This document shows positions 10,595 through 20,836 of a DNA stretch of 64,000 bases, piece by piece. The first letter of the stretch is position 1. Each line of letters begins with the position of its first letter. The notes under the pieces were generated by a model. It worked only from the letters and a program-made list of their open reading frames with translations. It was not told where the DNA came from and did not search any database. The DNA lies in assembly GCA_963930775.1 (NCBI GenBank), contig OZ005689.1, forward strand, positions 29,775,079 through 29,839,078, read 5' to 3'. A program made the position numbers and the translations under genes. The DNA comes from Cliona cf. orientalis (taxonomy: Eukaryota > Porifera > Demospongiae > Clionaida > Clionaidae).

Positions 10595-10720
10595 TAACTG
10601 TTGGAGAGTGATGTGGTCAGTTCTCATTTTTGTAAGCTCCTCTCGTCGCATTGGATCAGTGGTCTTCTCTAACTCTCGATGAATTAAGGAACAGACATCA
10701 CATTTTGTAAACCGGTTTTC
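10595..10720 (-). CDS. Short exon of the DUF7869-type gene
   Basis: 126 nt between acceptor CGCAG and donor GTAAGCC. It encodes ENRFTKCDVCSLIHREL and a Met/Arg/Glu-rich helix (about 42 residues). The CxxC pair may continue a zinc site begun in the previous exon. Confidence 0.55.
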
Positions 10721-11047
10721 CTGCGATATTGGTAATAAAATATGCATTAATTGTATTGTTAGTTTTATCACACTACCTTTGGTATTGACACATGATGAAA
10801 ATGCGTCTTCCAAACCTCAAAAAACTGCGATTGACATATTATTTGCCCCTTTCCTCTATCCTTGAATTCTTGTACTAGCCTCTGGTAGACACTCAACTTC
10901 GAAAAGCAGCTGGGTAGGTGGATGGTGGCTCTGTCTGGCATCTTATCACCCATAAGTGACACAAAATTATCAAGCCAAGCTATTGCTTCATTTGTTTTTT
11001 GTGTAGGATGGCGGTGTATATGGGTCACAATTCGCTTACAACCCTGC

Positions 11048-11644
11048 CATAGGCTCCAACTGTCCCTGAATCTCCGGGACAGTCCCGGATTTTTAGCAAC
11101 TGTCCCGCGTCCCGGAAGGCTCTACTACAATTGTATTATTGGTCCCGGAAGAGGTCCAGACACTACTAGCATAAACACTGTAGTAGTAGTACAACTAGTC
11201 ATTAACTTGTGGTAAAATGAACAAGCTGCTTGTGGTAGTGCCTTACAAACTTTAGTTTTTGCAGTAGCATAAACACTGTAGTAGTAGTACAACTAGTCAT
11301 TAACTTGTGGTAAAATGAACAAGCTGCTTGTGGTAGTGCCTTACAAACTTTAGTTTTGCAGTAGCATAAACACTGTAGTAGTAGTACAACTAGTCATTAA
11401 CTTGTGGTAAAATGAACAAGCTGCTTGTGGTAGTGCCTTACAAACTTTAGTTTTTGCAGTAGCAACACTACAAGAGGTCTACTAGGCTTGCAAATTCATG
11501 CTCTAGAAAGTATATTCTGGCCATTGTTATCAACAAATTCAATCATATTGGGTGTGGTATGGGTGGAGTTTTAATTAATGATAGGCGTATCTAGTGGGTG
11601 TGGTCTATGTCCCTGGAGCTGTTCAGGAAAAGTTGGAGCTTATG
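11048..11644. mobile_element. 597-bp element, CATAGGCTCCAAC ends, 6-bp target duplication
   Basis: Ends CATAGGCTCCAAC and its near-complement GTTGGAGCTTATG, flanked by CCCTGC on both sides (11042-11047, 11645-11650). Inside, a unit of about 100 bp occurs three times between 11168 and 11460. A second copy at 37583-37975 has this unit once. No reading frame of note. Confidence 0.88.
11168..11462. repeat. Three tandem copies of a ~100-bp unit
   Basis: The unit starts near AGCATAAACACTGTAG and ends near TTTAGTTTTTGCAGT. The copies are nearly identical, so the expansion is recent. The related element at 37583-37975 has one unit. Confidence 0.9.
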
Positions 11645-11989
11645 CCCTGCAGAAAGAGCTGGCGCACTCCATAGTAGTGGGACTTGCTAAATCCCAATGT
11701 GGCAATCCACACAGGAAGGCACACCACTTTGCCACTGATCATTAGAGCAATCTCTGTTTGCTCAGATTGCTCAGAACTATGCATAATCAGATAGTCCAGT
11801 ATCCACTGCTTCCTGGCAAGCACGGGAAGTGATGTGAAGTGTTCATGGGACCGCAGGATGTCAGTCGTGCTCAAGTGATGCTTTGTGCCCGGACAAGCCT
11901 CGCCACAGCCATTCATTCGATAAACCTGCAAAAAGTCCCACTTTTCCACACCTGTAATGGTCATAATTTTCATATGAATTCACAAAAGT

Positions 11990-12530
11990 AAACATGAGCT
12001 ATAGAGCTCCCGAGCTTAACATAAATCATCATTATGTTTCTTTTCTCTCTCTCTTACTAAATTGAATACATGTCAGGGGCTGTTATAGAGCCAGTATTGT
12101 AAGGGGCAACAGACACACAGACACAACTAGTGCATTGACATGTGTGAATAAGTAATCAATGAATAGGCAACTAATGATATATCACTCATAATATCTGCGA
12201 TTCCCATAATAACACTATTAATAACCCCTTCATGAAGAACCCCCCTCCCATATAGAAAATGTAGCTGCAAACATTAATTTTGATTACATGATTATAATGG
12301 GTAGGTTTGGGCAAGCATCAATGGCAAAATCGTTCTCAGAAATTCTAGTGCTTTCAATACTTGGGCCACTATGTAAATTTCACATAATTAAACATGAGCT
12401 ATAGAGCTCCCAAGCTTAACATGAACATCACCCTACAAACTACCCAGTATTAATAACCCTTTATGGAGATCCCCCCCCCCCCCAATAGAAAAAGTAGCTA
12501 CAAACATACATTAATTTTGATTACATATGG
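11990..12530. repeat. Diverged direct duplication, includes a copied exon piece
   Basis: AAACATGAGCTATAGAGCTC occurs near 11990 and again near 12385. A tract running through GTAGCT-CAAACAT to TTTTGATTACAT occurs near 12255 and 12490. At 12303-12378 there is a diverged copy of the exon piece found at 9265-9345 (minus strand, SIESTRISENDFAIDAC). This block looks like a relic of a second copy of the DUF7869-type gene. Confidence 0.6.
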
Positions 12531-12647
12531 TTGTCAATGACGCATCAGAGATGGGTGAGGTGATCGATGAGGGTATAGAATTCCACGATGAACTGGGACT
12601 TTGCAGACCTTCACTGGACTTCTGAACCAGGACAGTTGAGCTTTTAC
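12511..12647 (-). CDS. Candidate C-terminal exon, Ser/Thr-rich
   Basis: Acceptor ATGCAG at 12653-12648 and stop TAA at 12513-12511. It encodes a Ser-rich tail starting GKSSTVLVQKSSEG and ending LTTICNQN. A related exon in the same phase lies at 13507-13622, with the 12665-13322 element between them. Product unknown. Confidence 0.35.
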
Positions 12648-12664
12648 CTGCATTAAAATTAATA

Positions 12665-13322
12665 TGTGACCAGATTTGGGAAAACCCTCCGTATGGGATT
12701 TTTACAGAAAATTGAGTTTGATGCATGTTTGATAAGCTTTAGCATAGAGCTAACCCGCGTTCAAGTCTTAGGCCGATCGCGCGCTTCATTGTGGAGATAC
12801 AACGCTTTGTTTGTGATCGCGCCACACCCCCAATAATCGAGAAATTACGGTCTAAAGGCGTTACTATGCACGTGTATGGCGTTTCCGCATACTACGCGTG
12901 ACCCGGAAATCAAATGAATGGACCTGGGCGGAGCCGTTCGAAATGAGCGTAAAGATCGAGCAAGAGTTGAATTTCGTTATTGACGACAGCCGATTGTTCT
13001 TAGATGCCCAAGAAGCTAAAAAGGTGAGCGAACGTACAGTAGATCGATGAATCTAGCTGTACCTAGGTAGAGAATTCTAATTAGCGCCCATAGCAACGGG
13101 CTCTGTGTACGGTGGCTGTGCCGACTAGGTGGGTCAAATTGAAGGCTTATTTCGCTTTCGTATAGCATGACTAGCCTCTGTAGAAGACGGCAACAGTTAG
13201 AAGGGTTGTTCGACATGTATATGACAAGGACTTTGACAAATTTGGACCTGAGCTACTAAAAACGCGCATTGTGCGAATCGCGCGCGGATCCCATACGGAG
13301 GGTTTTCCCAAATCCGGTCACA
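12665..13322. mobile_element. 658-bp element with TGTGACC ends
   Basis: The imperfect terminal inverted repeats are about 35 bp (TGTGACCAGATTTGGGAAAA at the left) and are flanked by TA, or by ATAT if the ends are taken as GTGACC. The terminal TGTGACC and the target are shared with the 6.6-kb element at 40942-47547. Inside is a plus-strand start exon (12943-13023), so this may be an internally deleted relative. Confidence 0.85.
12943..13023 (+). CDS. Small start exon inside the 658-bp element
   Basis: ATG, then 27 codons (MSVKIEQELNFVIDDSRLFL, then DAQEAKK), then donor GTGAGCG. It starts 278 bp from the element's left end. The first exon of the DUF7869-like gene in the 6.6-kb element starts 329 bp from its left end and has a similar pattern (M..K....LN....D..L.D...A). 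Relationship is inferred. Confidence 0.45.
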
Positions 13323-13506
13323 TATAGCAGTAGCTAGCCACTCTAAATGTTAATCCCACTCACGGGACTACAAATTGTCTCTCCCATAAATATTAATTGG
13401 ACCCCACGAGTTTTCTTTATTGTGCTGGCTGATAACGCACCGGTAGGGGATGATTAACCACTAATAATTGATTTGGAATGGTCTAATTATTGTGAAACTA
13501 CAGTTG

Positions 13507-13622
13507 CTAATTGAATTTACTTGTGGTTAATGATTCAGAGGTAGAGGAGGTGACTGTAGCAGCAACGTTTCCTAAACTGGACACCAATTTAGAACACTGT
13601 ATATCCAGGACACTTGAGTTGC
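13507..13622 (-). CDS. Candidate C-terminal exon, relative of 12511-12647
   Basis: Acceptor CTTGCAG at 13629-13623 and stop TAG at 13509-13507. It begins GNSSVLDIQ and ends SESLTTSKFN. It shares start phase, the GxSS..VL start and the Thr/Ser-rich end with the 12511-12647 exon. Unknown function. Confidence 0.35.
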
Positions 13623-13931
13623 CTGCAAGAAGTAATAACATGATACCATAGTAATGCACCTATCAATAATAATTTCAGGACTCATGGGGCATTAGTTGGG
13701 ATCTGACACTTAATATTGTCCCAGAGCTTGGAGATTTGACACACACTCAATGTAGCTACATAAATACAAAGAGATTTGGTGCAAGGTACCACGGCTAGCC
13801 TTATAACAAGAAAATTTGGTACGTAATACAATTATTGCAGACTGCTCACTTGATTATGTACAGGCTTTCATAAACAATATGTGACATTAGCTAACGTTTC
13901 TTGTGATGTCATGCAATTTTTTATCCTACAG

Positions 13932-14133
13932 TGTACCAGTTTGGCCAGCTTCATTGCTTGCTGACTCTCTCAAACTTCGGCTAGTACGTAGACTTCCACC
14001 TGATGTTCGCAGAGTTGACATTGATACAGGGAGAAAATCGATCCTCATTGGAGGTGTACCTATACATGAATATGTGTTAAGAAATGTCACTTTAGCACGA
14101 GACGTGTTAAATCGGCTCACCTATTTCTTTTAG
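13932..14133 (+). CDS. Candidate terminal exon, unknown protein
   Basis: A T-rich tract and CCTACAG precede the exon, and a TAG stop follows. The 67 residues include VPVWPASLLADSLKLRLVRR, IGGVPIHEYVL and LARDVLNRLTYFF. I do not recognise the family. Upstream exons were not identified. Confidence 0.4.
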
Positions 14134-15920
14134 CTATTATAATAGCTAGCTACTGTAATACTTTATAAAGCTTAAGGTCGTATGAACTAGCCGTGCATAT
14201 AATTTAGGCATATAGATAAACAGTACATAAATAGCCATATAGAATTTAGCTATATTTATTTGCGAACCTTCCATATACTTGATTTTCTTTGTCCTAGGTG
14301 CTGCCATGCGGGACCAAGAGGCCTCGTTCAGTTCCACACTTGGTAGCTCTCTTCAAGGTGTAGACGTAACTTGTAGGTAGTTAGACCTTTGGTCTATATT
14401 TTGCACACATGAATCACCGTTCAAACCACAGTAATGGTCATCGATGATCCCCCCGCTGGCCAAAAACGAGGTGTTAGGGCTGCTGAAGCTATCCATGAAC
14501 TCGATGGAAATGCAGTGCTACTGGGCAAGAGAGTAGATTTTTTTCTAACTTTGCATACAGACTTATTTTGACCTACTATTAATAGAAATAGTGCTTTTAG
14601 CTGCAGTGTAAATGTGTAAAGCATGAAAGAAAGACCGCTCCGTAACAGAAGCTATGACGAACAATGACGTTGAACTAACATCACGTGCACCATACATAGC
14701 GATACAAGCGATCAAAAATCGCGAGATCGAAGGCTATAGATAAGATGAGGTAAGTTTCTGAAGGTGGAGAATCGCTCTCGTATGTCTAGTTCTACACAAT
14801 ATTATCGTAGGTAGCTAATAGGAGCGACCGTCAGACCGCCTAGTGAAGCGGTAACTGCCAACCCCACAAAAATATTTCTGAGCTTTAAAAAGGCTTTTGG
14901 GCTGTCTATTGTTACTATCTTACCTCGCTTGGACGCCTTAGAAGCGAAGGGCTCCACGCGTTCAACGCTAAAACTCTGTTTTCGCTACCTTCTCGTTCTT
15001 AGATCGCCAGTGGGCGTGGTCAACGAAAACATCACTATTGTGTACGTGCGTTTGGTACTACGTCATCAAGGCGGACTTTGAAGCAACCGGCGGAAATGTT
15101 TGCTTCCGGATTCGGTGCTCCCTGCAAAATATTCGCAGTTCCACAGATGTACTAGAATTATTAATGCATTAGGATGCATAGAATACAATATTGACTCTTA
15201 ACTATGATATTCATGCAAAATTCCCAACCTAACGTAAATGTACCAAATTTTCACTAAAATTTGACTATTATGGTTAATATCTCCAAGGCAGTTTGTAGTT
15301 AAGGCATCAAATTTGGTACAGAAGTACAACTCAATGGTACCTACCAGCAGGCCAAATTAAGGTTCTTAACTACAGGTGAAACTCAAGAATCACAACCTAA
15401 CATAAAAATGCACAATTTTCGGACATTTTCCTCTCTAGATCCCAGACGAAAGTTCATTACACTCCATAATTTGACATGTAGATAGTCCAACCATTGACCT
15501 AACTGTGTACAAAATTGAAACTGAATACATGCAAGATTCACATGTAAAATCTGCAGAAACCACACAGTGGTCAAAATCTACTCTCTTGCCTGGTAGCACT
15601 GTAGATTGAGCCGCATTTCTGACTTGAATATCAGATTCCGAAAAATCCAGGCTGTCAAGATATTCGACGCTTTGCTCAAGGGAAGAAAACGAATCCAACA
15701 ACACGAAAGACTTATCTGGATCCATACGCAAGACACCTCGCCCGACCTCGCTGTATCGATCTATGAAAGTTGCGCGTGCGCAGTATGCACATGGCATCAT
15801 TGATGTATGGCAATATTAATATTCTTAGTACACACATTATCTCTAAAACCTCAAGCTTGACTACTACGTTTCTTTTAAGACTACAAATCATAGTAATACT
15901 AGAGCTCTATAGAGCACATA
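14134..15920. other. Region with two short convergent candidate exons, otherwise unassigned
   Basis: A plus start codon at 14433 opens about 48 codons. A minus ATG at 15725 opens a frame beginning MDPDKSFVLLDSFSSLEQ. Both run into the same tract, GGCAAGAGA followed by GTAGATTTT, within 29 bp that match at 27 positions, which could be a shared donor. A GTAAGT donor-like site lies near 14751. Nothing firm can be called. Confidence 0.3.
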
Positions 15921-16569
15921 CCCCGCGCGCACATTGCGCAATCTATAGATCTGCTTTTGTTGCCGCTTGGTTGTATCAAAGGCTTATAGACCCCGAGAGC
16001 CCTTGGTTTTATAAATAGCTATAGGCCTCTTGGTGATATCAGCCAAAACACCACTGACTCTCTCTCTCTACACCAAATGTAGACTAGGTACATATAGGTA
16101 TCTTACAATGTTACATTCTGAATCGATGGGGCCTTGACTAGGTACATATAGGTATCTTACATTCTGAATCGATGGGGCTTTGCATTCCAGTCAGTGGATA
16201 TATAGCTTACCAGCCAAACGTGTGCTACTAGCATTATTGACGACCTTTACCAGTACATAATATTCAATGTTGTGCGCATGAGCAGATAGCACAAGGCCTG
16301 CATGCATAATGCATTGAGTGGGCACTGTCGATAGGCGTGGTTACGAAGGCTAACAGAAAGGCACCATTTGTGACGCTGGTGGAACATATCCCTCGATTCG
16401 AAGCACACTGAAGCCTGTTTTTCGCCAAATTCAACTGATTCATTGTGCTTACTAGTCGCTCAGGTGCCTAGACCTCCAGATATGGCGATTTTTCTGCTAA
16501 CAACGACAACAACGACAACAACGACGACGACACGACCGATTACTTTACCCCTTGCGCATGCGCGCGGGG
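15921..16569. mobile_element. 649-bp element with CCCCGCGCGC ends, TA flanks
   Basis: Left end CCCCGCGCGCACATTGCGCA and right end TTGCGCATGCGCGCGGGG form an imperfect inverted repeat, with TA at 15919-20 and 16570-71. A tract of about 50 bp near 16083-16190 is duplicated in tandem inside. A diverged copy of its right end is at about 50507-50562. Confidence 0.75.
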
Positions 16570-16689
16570 TAATAAGTTTCTTGGACTATTGACATCAGGC
16601 GTGTTCACCATAATATTTTTTTTCATATGTATACATGTACGTACGGCATGCAAGAGATATAGCAAGAGTATAGTGAATGCATAATGATT

Positions 16690-19600
16690 GGCAAAGCATG
16701 CTTTTTGACTCTTTAATCTAAACATATCATCTCTGAAGTATACTATTATTAAAGTTTTGATGCTACTAATCATAATTATATATGTGTTTCGTTGACTGGC
16801 GACATAGTTAATTGAGCTAGGTGTCTTCTCCACAATGTCACATTATAATACTATCTTTGTTTTGATGCTAATAATCATAGTTCTAAGTTTCGTGGACTGG
16901 CGACATGGTTGAGGTGTGTTCTCCACATGTGAGGATGAGGGATTCACATATCCCTCGGTATACGTTCAATATGTACACATTTCATAGCTTTGTAGCTCTT
17001 AATTCTGTATACATCATCTCTGAAGCTTCAAACTGCTACACTATCTTTGTTTTGATTCTAATAATCATTGTTCTAAGTTTCGTGGACTGGCGACATGGTA
17101 GAGGTGTGTTCTCCACATGTGAGGATGAGGGATTCACATATCCCTCGGTATACGGCAATGTGTACACATTTCATAGCTTTTTAGCTCTTAATTCTGTACA
17201 CATCATCTCTGAAGCTTCAAACTGCTACACTATCTTTGTTTTGATGCTAATAATCATAGTTCTAAGTTTCGTGGACTAGTGATATGGTTGAGGTGTGTTC
17301 TCCACATGTGAGAATGAGGGATTCACAAATCTCTCGGTATACGGCAATGTGTACACATTTCATAGCTTTTTAGCTATTAATTCTGTACACATCATCTCTA
17401 AAGCTTCAAACTGCTACACTATCCTTGTTTTGACACTACTAATCATAGTTCTAAGTTTCGTGGACAAGCGACACGGTTTGAGGTGTGTTCTCCACATGTG
17501 AGGATGAGGGATTCACATATCTCTCGGTATACAGCAATGTGTACACATTTCATAGCTTTTTAGCTCTTAATTCTGTACACATCATCTCTGAAGCTTCAAA
17601 CTGCTACACTATCTTTGTTTTGATGCTAATAATCATAGTTCTAAGTTTCGTGGACTGGCGACATGGTTGAGGTGTGTTCTCCACATGTGAGGATGAGGGA
17701 TTCACATATCCCTCGGTATACGGCAATATGTACACATTTCATAGCTTTGTAGCTCTTAATTCTGTACACATCATCTCTGAAGCTTCAAACTGCTACACTA
17801 TCTTTGTTTTGATGCTAATAATCATAGTTCTAAGTTTCGTGGACTAGTGATATGGTTGAGGTGTGTTCTCCACATGTGAGGATGAGGGATTCACATATCT
17901 CTCGGTATACGGCAATGTGTACACATTTCATAGCTTTTTAGCTATTAGTTCTGTACACATCATCTCTAAAGCTTCAAACTGCTACACTATCTTTGTTTTG
18001 GCACTACTAATCATAGTTCTAAGTTTCGTGGACTAGCGACACGGTTTGAGGTGTGTTCTCCACATGTGAGGATGAGGGATTCACATATCTCTCGGTATAC
18101 GGCAATGTGTACACATTTCATAGCTTTTTAGCTCTTAATTCTGTACACATCATCTCTGAAGCTTCAAACTGCTACACTATCTTTGTTTTGATGCTAATAA
18201 TCATAGTTCTAAGTTTCGTGGACTGGCGACATGGTTGAGGTGTGTTCTCCACATGTGAGGATGAGGGATTGACATATCCCTCAGTATACGGCAATGTGTA
18301 CACGTTTCATAGCTTTTTAGCTCTTAATTCTGTACACATCATCGCTGAAGCTTCAAACTGGTACACCATCTTTGTTTTGATGCTAATAATCATAGTTCTA
18401 AGTTTCGTGGACTGGTGACATGTTTGAGGTGTATTCTCCACATGTGAGGATGAGGGATTCGCATATTTCTCGGTATACGGCAATGTGGTCACATTTCATA
18501 GCTTTTTAGCTCTTAATTCTGTACACATCATCTCTGAAGCTTCAAACTTCACCACTACCTTTGCTTTGACGCTACTAATCATAATTCTAAGTTTGGTGGT
18601 CTTGCGACATGGTTGAGGTGTGTTCTCCATAATATTATGTGAGGATGAGGGATTGACATATCCCTCGGTATACGGCAATGTGTACACATTTCATAGCTTT
18701 ATAGCTCTTAATTCTGTTCACATACTCTCTGAAGCTTCAAACTTCATCACTATCTTTGTTTTCATACTAAGCTTCAAACTGCTACACTATCTTTGTTTTG
18801 ATTCTAATAATCATAGTTCTAAGTTTCGTGGACTGGCGACATGGTTGAGGTGTGTTCTCCACATGTGAGGATGAGGGATTCACATATCCCTCGGTATACG
18901 GCAATGTGTACACATTTCATAGCTTTTTAGCGATTAATTCTGAACACATCATCTCTGAAGCTTCAAACTTCACCACTACCTTTGCTTTGACACTACTAAT
19001 CATAGTTCTAAGTTTCGTGGACTGGTGACATGGTTGAGGTGTGTTCTCCACATGTGAGGATGAGGGATTCACATATCTCTCGGTATGCAGCAATGTGGTC
19101 ACATTTCATAGCTTTTTAGCTTTTAATTCTGTACACATCATCTCTGTCGCTAGTCCACGAAACTTAGAACTATGATTATTAGCATCAAAACAAAGATAGT
19201 GTAGCAGTTTGAAGCTTCAGAGATGATGTGTACAGAATAAAGAGCTAAACAGCTATGAAATGTGTACACATTGCCGTATACCGAGGGATATGTCAATCCC
19301 TCATCCTCACACACACCTCAACCATGTCACCAGTCCATGAAACTTAGAACTATGATTATTAGCATCAAAATAAAGATAGTGATGAAGTTTTGAAGCTTCT
19401 GAGAATATGTGTACAGAATTAAGAGCTAGAAAGCTATGAAATGCATGCATGTGTACACATTGCCGTATACCGAGAGATATGTGAATCCCTTATCCTCACA
19501 TGTGGAGAACACACCTCAACTATGTCGCCAGTCCACGAAACTTAGAACTATGATTATTAGCATCAAAACAAAGGTAGTGTAGCAGTTTGAAGCTTCAGAG

Positions 19601-20702
19601 ATGATGTGTACAGAATTAAGAGCTAAAAAGCTATGAAATGTGTAGACATTGCCATATACCGAGGGATATGTGAATCCCTCATCCTCACATGTGGAGAACA
19701 TACCTCAACCATGTCGCCAGTCCACGAAACTTAGAACTGTGATTATTGGTATGAAAACAAAAATAGTGATGAAGTCTGAAGCTTCAGAGAATATGTGAAC
19801 AGAATTAAGAGCTAAAAAGCTATGAAATGTGTACACATTGCCGTATACCGAAAGATATGTGAATCCATCATCCTCACATGTGGACAACACACCTCAACCA
19901 TGTCGCAAGACCACCAAACTTAGAATTATCATTAGTAGCGTCAAAGCAAAGGTAGTGATGAAGTTTGAAGCTTCAGAGATGTGTACAGAATTAAGAACTA
20001 AAAAGCTATGAAATGTGACCACATTGCCGTATACCGAGAAATAATATGCGAATCCCTCATCCTCACATGTGGAGAACACACCTCAACCATGTCGCCAGTC
20101 CACGAAACTTAGAACTATAATTATTAGCATCAAAACAAAGATGGTGTAGAAGTTTGAAGCTTCAGAGATGATGTGTACAGAATTAAGAGCTAAAAAGCTA
20201 TGAAATGTGTACACATTGCCGTATACCGAGAGATATGTGAATCCCTCATCCTCACATGTGGAGAACACACCTCAACCATGTCGCCAGTCCACGAAACTTA
20301 GAATTATGATTATTAGCATCAAAACAAAGATAGTGTAGCAGTTTGAAGCTTCAGAGATGATGTATACAGAATTAATAGCTAAAAAGTTATGAAATGTGTA
20401 CACATTGGCATATACCGAGGGATATGTGAATCCCTCATCTTCACATGTGGAGAACACACTTCAAACCATGTCGCTAGTCCACCAAACTTAGGAGTATGAT
20501 TAGTAGTGTCCTAGCAAAGATAGTGGTGAAGTTTCAAGCTTCAGAGGTGATGTGTACAGAAGTAAGAGCTAAAAAGCTATGAAATGTGTACACATTGCCG
20601 TATACCGAGGGATATATGTGAATCCCTCATCCTCACATGTGGAGAACACACCTGAACCATATCGCTAGTCCACGAAACTTAGAACTATGATTATTAGCAT
20701 CA
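16690..20702. repeat. 189-bp satellite array with an internal strand switch
   Basis: About 20 units. Up to 19144 they read in one orientation; from 19145 they read in the other. Successive units on the right arm start exactly 189 bp apart (for example 19516, 19705, 19894, 20083, 20272). Units at the left edge (16690-16840) are the most diverged. Most units carry a 61-codon frame ending in a TGA at the unit border. 189 is divisible by three, so the frame recurs in register. I regard it as satellite DNA and not a protein gene. Confidence 0.92.
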
Positions 20703-20836
20703 AGGGGGCTGGGGACGAGACTACTCACTGACACACTCCGAGTCCTTTCCTGTATACTATAGCTCTATAACAATAACTGTTTCTGCGTATCATCACCTGG
20801 TAATAATTCCCGGACAGCACTAAGCGAGCTTTGCAG

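Larger units (their letters stand above)
502..11925 (-). pseudogene. DUF7869-type (DDE-like) multi-exon gene, exon interrupted by an inverted-repeat element
   Basis: Minus-strand exons with GT..AG borders lie at 11925-11651 plus 11041-10777 (one exon split by an insertion), 10720-10595, 10271-9866, 9526-9421, about 9345-9265, 9233-8998, 2209-1889, 1601-1494, 1396-1316, 1089-1021 and 741-502. The last five join in phase 0 throughout. The core resembles the DUF7869 family of invertebrate transposon-related proteins (from memory): IDGMDQ, then QMDNCARENKN, then VGHTHEDVD, which suggests an RNase H/DDE-like D-D-D centre. The first exon holds a Cys/His-rich upstream region of the same family. A BEL/Pao element lies antisense in the 8998-2209 intron. 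The 5' end beyond 11925 was not found. The insertion adds an in-frame stop soon after the break, so this allele is probably non-functional unless the element is spliced out. Family assignment is by motif recall; exon structure is seen directly. Confidence 0.7.
10777..11925 (-). pseudogene. Exon of the DUF7869-type gene split by an insertion
   Basis: The exon starts after TTTTTGCAG at 11926 and runs to donor GTAGTGTG at 10776. Its upstream part (11925-11651) encodes a Cys/His region and GKVVCLPVWIATLGFSKSHY. Its downstream part (11041-10777) encodes a Thr/His-rich link, WLDNFVSLMGDKMPD and IHLPSC. The two parts read in the same frame if the 11048-11644 element and one copy of CCCTGC are disregarded. 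Read through, the minus frame meets a stop about eight codons into the element. Confidence 0.7.

Noticed and set aside
16905..20457. Many ~61-residue hydrophobic frames
   Set aside because: They recur with the 189-bp satellite unit and each ends at the unit border; no start context or splice signals.
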